64,000 bases of DNA. Origin: Gallibacterium salpingitidis. Lineage in GTDB: Bacteria; Pseudomonadota; Gammaproteobacteria; Enterobacterales; Pasteurellaceae. Where the stretch lies: positions 1 to 64,000 of the forward strand of contig NZ_JTJL01000057.1 of the NCBI RefSeq assembly GCF_001678495.1. Direction: 5' to 3'. The notes under the pieces were generated by a model. That model searched no databases. It was not told the DNA's origin and saw only the letters and a list, made by a program, of their open reading frames with translations. This document shows, piece after piece, positions 60,243 through 64,000 of the stretch (position 1 is the stretch's first letter; every line of letters starts with the position of its first letter). Made by a program: the position numbers and the translations under genes.

Positions 60243-60692
60243 ATGAAAAAAGACGAAAAAGCACTTCATTACCAACGTGACAAACAACGTTTTGCAGACA
60301 CGCTAAAGAAAGGACTGATTGCTAAAGGTTATCAAGCAAGAGGTAATGTTCTAGAGCGGGAGTTTAATTTACGTTATCGTGGCACTCCAATTACTCCACA
60401 TACTGCAGCTAAATGGCTACGGGGTGAGAGTATTCCTCGCTTAGATAAATTGCGTACATTGGCTATATGGCTTAATGTAGCGCTAACTACTTTTGTGTCT
60501 AACGAAACATTAGAAAAATTAGAAGAAGGTGAGGCTCGTCGCTCCAGCCCATTAGAAAAATATCGCTGGGAAAAATTATCTGATAATAAAGATAAAGCAT
60601 TATTTAATCACTTCTTAGCATTACCAGAAGCACAGCAAAATGTTGTGAGAGAAGTAATCATCGCCTTATATAAACGCTATTGCGAAAAATAA
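60243..60692 (+). CDS. HTH regulator divergent from the restriction module
   Basis: The 149-residue protein has an N-terminal XRE/lambda-repressor-like DNA-binding region: a helical start (FADTLKKGLIAKGYQARGNVLEREFN) and the HTH TPHTAAKWLRGESIPRLDKLRTLAIWL (about residues 52-78). The C-terminal half is helical (EKYRWEKLSDNKDKALFNHFL) and probably dimerises. The start is uncertain: ATG at 60225 and at 60243 both lack a clear binding site. Its place suggests a controller of methylase and nuclease expression, as C proteins do, though it is longer than classical C proteins. Confidence 0.75.
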   Translation: MKKDEKALHYQRDKQRFADTLKKGLIAKGYQARGNVLEREFNLRYRGTPITPHTAAKWLRGESIPRLDKLRTLAIWLNVALTTFVSNETLEKLEEGEARRSSPLEKYRWEKLSDNKDKALFNHFLALPEAQQNVVREVIIALYKRYCEK

Positions 60693-60745
60693 TAGATTTA
60701 TACTCTACACAATAACTACTACAATTCTTCCTTTTCATTTTCACC

Positions 60746-60778
60746 AATCACCGCCTATAATTGTGCGGTGATTTTTTT
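60746..60778 (+). terminator. Terminator between the HTH regulator and tex
   Basis: Arms AATCACCG and CGGTGATT are followed by TTTTTT on the plus strand. A TATAAT sequence lies in the loop and might be the -10 box of the tex promoter. Confidence 0.85.
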
Positions 60779-60792
60779 GATGAAGTAAAACT

Positions 60793-63075
60793 ATGTTAAA
60801 TCAGACTATTAGCCAAATTATTGCAGATGAACTAAGTGTTCAGCCGAAGCAAATTCTTGCCGCTATTTCCTTATTAGACGAAGGCAACACTATTCCTTTT
60901 ATTGCTCGTTATCGTAAAGAAGTTACTGGCGGACTTGATGATACTCAATTACGTCATTTTGAAACTCGTTTAATTTATTTGCGTGAGCTAGATGATCGTC
61001 GCCAAACTATTCTCAAATCGATTGAAGAACAGGGCAAACTCACTGATGAGCTACGTCAAGCAATTGAAAGCACGCAAAGCAAAACTGAGCTTGAAGATCT
61101 CTATCTTCCTTATAAACCGAAACGTCGTACTCGTGGACAGATTGCGATTGAAGCTGGTCTTGAACCGCTTGCCGATCTCCTTTGGCAACAACCGGATCAT
61201 CATCCTGAAACCGCTGCACAAGAGTATATCAACGCTGATAAAGGCGTTGCTGATAGCAAAGCTGCATTAGACGGGGCAAGATATATCCTAATGGAACGTT
61301 TTGCGGAAGATGCACAATTATTAGCAAAAGTACGTACTTATTTAAGTAATAATGCAGAAATTGTTGCTAAAGTGATTGCGGACAAAGAGGAAGAAGGAGA
61401 GAAATTCCGCGACTATTTTGACCATCACGAATTATTAAAAAATGTGCCTTCACATCGTGCTTTGGCAATGTTGCGTGGACGTAATGAAGGAATTCTCACC
61501 TTGGCATTAAATGCCGATCCTGAACAAGAAGAAACAGCAGCAAGTTATTGTGAAGAGATTATTCGCCAACATTTAAACGTACAATTTACTGGTCAGCCGG
61601 CAGATAGCTGGCGTCAGCAAGTTGTTGCTTGGACGTGGAAAATTAAGGTTGCCCTACATTTAGAAACAGAATTAATGGCAGCGTTACGAGAAAGAGCCGA
61701 AGAAGAAGCAATTAATGTATTTGCGAAAAACTTAGTCGCTTTATTAATGGCAGCACCAGCTGGCGCTAAAAATACGATGGGGCTCGATCCGGGTTTACGT
61801 ACAGGAGTAAAAGTTGCAATAGTCGATAACACAGGGAAATTACTCGACACTGCAACCATTTATCCTCACACAGGGCAAGAAGCACAAGCAGCAGCGACCA
61901 TTTATCAACTTGGTAAGAAATATAATGTTGAGCTGATTGCAATTGGTAATGGTACAGCTTCACGTGAAACTGAACGTTTTGTTGCGGCAATTTTAAAAGC
62001 TAAACCTGACTGGCAAGCGCAAAAAGTCGTAGTGAGTGAGGCTGGTGCATCCGTCTATTCTGCCTCTGAATTTGCCGCACAAGAATTTCCACAATTAGAT
62101 GTTTCATTGCGTGGTGCAGTATCGATTGCTCGTCGTTTACAAGATCCATTAGCAGAATTAGTAAAAATTGAACCAAAAGCGATTGGTGTTGGGCAATATC
62201 AACACGATGTCAATCAGTCACAACTGGCACGCAAACTTGATGCAGTTGTTGAGGATTGTGTAAATGCGGTTGGCGTTGATTTAAATACTGCGTCTGCACC
62301 ATTATTGGCACGTGTTGCTGGAATGACGAAAACTCTAGCGCAAAATATTATTGCTTATCGTGATGAAAATGGTCGCTTTGCTGATCGTGAACAACTGAAA
62401 AAAGTACCACGTTTAGGACCAAAAGCCTTTGAACAATGTGCTGGTTTTATGCGTATTCTTAATGGTAACAATCCGCTAGACGCCTCTAGCGTACACCCAG
62501 AAGCTTATCCTGTGGTTGAAAAGATTTTACAGGCGACGACACAATCACTCGCTGAATTGATGGGCAATACCAGCACTATTCGTCAGCTAAATGCGAGTCA
62601 ATTCACTGATGAACGTTTTGGTTTACCAACGGTTACCGATATTCTAAAAGAGTTGGAAAAACCGGGACGTGACCCACGTGGTGAATTTAAAACCGCAACT
62701 TTCTTAGAAGGTGTTGAACAAATTAGCGATCTTAAAGTCGGTATGATCTTAGAAGGAACCGTAACAAACGTTACTAACTTTGGTGCATTCGTTGATATTG
62801 GTGTGCATCAAGACGGTTTAGTACATATCTCTTCGCTTAGTGATAAATTCGTTGAAGATCCGCATGATGTAGTGAAAACAGGTGATATCGTCAAAGTAAA
62901 AGTATTAGAAGTGGACGTTGCTCGTAAACGTATTGCACTGACAATGCGCTTAAATGAACAAACTTCTCGCAATGAAAACACCGAGCACAAGGCGAAACCA
63001 GCAAAAAGATCAAACCACTCATCATCAACAATGGGTAATGTTTTTGCTGATGCGCTGAAAAATTGGAAACGATAA
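60793..63075 (+). CDS. tex: Transcription accessory protein Tex
   Basis: Tex is a conserved nucleic-acid-binding protein with effects on transcription and toxin expression. The 760 residues show the N-terminal helical region ([17 protein letters not shown]), the YqgF-like RNase H fold ([17 protein letters not shown]), the helix-hairpin-helix pair ([22 protein letters not shown], then [18 protein letters not shown]) and a C-terminal S1 domain ([31 protein letters not shown]). All are intact. A Lys/Ser-rich tail ends the protein. Confidence 0.97.
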   Translation: MLNQTISQIIADELSVQPKQILAAISLLDEGNTIPFIARYRKEVTGGLDDTQLRHFETRLIYLRELDDRRQTILKSIEEQGKLTDELRQAIESTQSKTELEDLYLPYKPKRRTRGQIAIEAGLEPLADLLWQQPDHHPETAAQEYINADKGVADSKAALDGARYILMERFAEDAQLLAKVRTYLSNNAEIVAKVIADKEEEGEKFRDYFDHHELLKNVPSHRALAMLRGRNEGILTLALNADPEQEETAASYCEEIIRQHLNVQFTGQPADSWRQQVVAWTWKIKVALHLETELMAALRERAEEEAINVFAKNLVALLMAAPAGAKNTMGLDPGLRTGVKVAIVDNTGKLLDTATIYPHTGQEAQAAATIYQLGKKYNVELIAIGNGTASRETERFVAAILKAKPDWQAQKVVVSEAGASVYSASEFAAQEFPQLDVSLRGAVSIARRLQDPLAELVKIEPKAIGVGQYQHDVNQSQLARKLDAVVEDCVNAVGVDLNTASAPLLARVAGMTKTLAQNIIAYRDENGRFADREQLKKVPRLGPKAFEQCAGFMRILNGNNPLDASSVHPEAYPVVEKILQATTQSLAELMGNTSTIRQLNASQFTDERFGLPTVTDILKELEKPGRDPRGEFKTATFLEGVEQISDLKVGMILEGTVTNVTNFGAFVDIGVHQDGLVHISSLSDKFVEDPHDVVKTGDIVKVKVLEVDVARKRIALTMRLNEQTSRNENTEHKAKPAKRSNHSSSTMGNVFADALKNWKR

Positions 63076-63105
63076 ATCATTGTTTCCATTAAATATCATT
63101 AAATG

Positions 63106-63146
63106 AAAATCCTTTCCTTATATCTATTTTAAGGTGAGGATTTTTT
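63106..63146 (+). terminator. Terminator after tex
   Basis: Outer arms AAAATCCT and AGGATTTT with an inner CCTTA/TAAGG pair are followed by a T-tract on the plus strand. Confidence 0.85.
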
Positions 63147-63279
63147 ATTAGATCAAAACAATTGATGAATAAAAATTGAACAACAAGGATATTCGATTTA
63201 AACTCATTATTGTTGTATATCTGTTTTTCTTTATTTTTTGTTCACTCACACTGTTGTGTTGTTAATTATGGAGATAAAT

Positions 63280-63657
63280 ATGCTAAACACTAAATTATTC
63301 ACCGTTTTAATCGGATTTTCTGTTCTATGTGGACACGCTATTGCAGACACTGCCTCCTCAGAGGTTCACAATAGCAAAGCTTTAAATATCGAAAATATCA
63401 ACAAATCCATCCAAGAAGCTTATAGTGGTCAAGGTGAAGGAGCTAAAGCACTTGAATCACAACAGAAAGCTTATACAACCATTTATAATGCGATTAAAAA
63501 TACTAAACTCACTGATCCAGCTAAAAAAGAAATGAATAAACTATCTAAACAAGAACAAGAGGCAATTAATAAAAGTATGGACGGATGGACAGAAAGTCGA
63601 AAAAATCGTTGGCAACATAGCGGTGGACGTGTTGATATTTTAGAGGACAATAAATAA
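63280..63657 (+). CDS. Small secreted protein of unknown function
   Basis: I do not recognise this protein. It has 125 residues. The start at 63280 (MLNTKLFTVL) has GGAG 7 bp upstream. A signal peptide ends in GHAIA before DTASSE. The mature part is about 100 hydrophilic residues, mostly helical and rich in Lys, Glu, Asn and Ser, with no cysteine and no lipobox, so a soluble periplasmic or exported protein is likely. It is monocistronic, with its own terminator, between tex and a YedE-type gene. Confidence 0.75.
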   Translation: MLNTKLFTVLIGFSVLCGHAIADTASSEVHNSKALNIENINKSIQEAYSGQGEGAKALESQQKAYTTIYNAIKNTKLTDPAKKEMNKLSKQEQEAINKSMDGWTESRKNRWQHSGGRVDILEDNK

Positions 63658-63672
63658 CTTCATTCTTAGTTG

Positions 63673-63706
63673 AAAGGTACTACTTATGTGGTACCTTTAT
63701 TTTTTT
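63673..63706 (+). terminator. Terminator after the small secreted protein gene
   Basis: Arms AAAGGTAC and GTACCTTT enclose 10 nt and are followed by ATTTTTTTG on the plus strand. Confidence 0.9.
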
Positions 63707-63833
63707 GATACGATTCAAACTTTTAAAAGCTGCAACTTTACTTGGTTAGATTTTACCCTATACTTTTTTTGTCTTTAATTGTCATTAAAGACATTTCAAT
63801 TCTATAAATTTCTGATATCACAAAGGTCTAATT

Positions 63834-64000
63834 ATGAAAGTTTTCACTTGGCCTGTGGTTGCAGGTGCTGCACTTGGTATCATTGCTCCACTTCTAACCT
63901 ACGAAGGCAATCCTGGTAATATGGGTTTCTGCGCTGCTTGTTTCTTACGCGATACATCTGGTGCTTTGGGACTACATCGAGCCGTTCCACTTCAATATAT
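63834..64000 (+). CDS. YeeE/YedE-family transporter, N-terminal part (cut by window edge)
   Basis: Fifty-five codons are visible, starting MKVFTWPVVAGAALGIIAPL with AAAGG upstream. The segment NPGNMGFCAACFLRDTSGALG followed by LHRAVPLQY is typical of the YedE group, proposed selenium-compound transporters, and includes the conserved Cys-x-x-Cys. The rest lies beyond the window, so I cannot say whether the gene is complete or whether selenium genes follow. Confidence 0.8.
   Translation, partial: MKVFTWPVVAGAALGIIAPLLTYEGNPGNMGFCAACFLRDTSGALGLHRAVPLQY

Overview
The window is a contiguous piece of chromosome from a gamma-proteobacterium that I place in the Pasteurellaceae. The basis is low GC content, gene orders I recall from Haemophilus/Pasteurella (rpsL-rpsG-fusA-tuf beside tusBCD-yheO-fkpA-slyX; crp-yheU-slmA-dut-coaBC-radC; fucR-I-K-U-A-P), and near-Haemophilus protein lengths. 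The genus cannot be fixed from the sequence. No rRNA, tRNA, CRISPR array, insertion sequence or prophage was seen.

Layout. 1-6.6 kb: translation genes and tRNA 2-thiouridylation (tuf, fusA, rpsG, rpsL, tusBCD), the yheO regulator, fkpA and slyX. 6.6-11.5 kb: uspA, mazG, an ABC exporter and the lipid A modifier eptA. 11.6-18.8 kb: an AT-rich accessory cluster with a cytoplasmic-type sulfatase, a sodium/solute symporter, a sulfatase-maturing radical SAM enzyme, a TauE-type exporter, a ROK sugar kinase and a Crp/Fnr-family regulator. 18.9-36 kb: housekeeping and stress genes (ytfE, ytfL, rraA, menA, trmO, crp, slmA, dut, coaBC, radC, htpG, sprT, clpB) with sigma-32 promoters at htpG and clpB. 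36.1-38.5 kb: a PQQ glucose dehydrogenase gene interrupted by one in-frame TGA. 38.9-45.6 kb: a complete L-fucose operon. 45.7-51.4 kb: pabA-like, yihY, dtd and fecBCDE. 51.4-53.4 kb: the rpsP-rimM-trmD-rplS operon. 53.7-55.4 kb: ushA. 55.4-60.7 kb: a restriction-modification-like module (GIY-YIG/helicase fusion, Eco57I-type methylase, second methylase-like protein, divergent HTH regulator). 60.8-64 kb: tex, a small secreted protein and the start of a YedE-type transporter.

The most interesting system is the sulfatase cluster. I infer that a sulfated monosaccharide is imported by the symporter, desulfated in the cytoplasm, phosphorylated by the ROK kinase, and that the sulfur anion leaves through the TauE-type protein. 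Its three promoter regions each carry the same palindrome, ATGAT-N4-ATCAT, about 35 bp upstream of the end of a plausible -10 box. At two of them a perfect CRP site (TGTGA-N6-TCACA) lies exactly 23 bp centre-to-centre from it. This is class II activator geometry and points to the Crp/Fnr-like protein encoded in the cluster. That regulator itself appears to lose its C-terminal DNA-binding wing through an indel in an A8 tract. The fucose operon also has a perfect CRP site, so both clusters fit catabolite-controlled scavenging of host mucin sugars.

Second in interest is the restriction-like module, in which one methylase-like protein has an intact SAM motif but no NPPY, while its partner has NPPY but a degenerate SAM motif.
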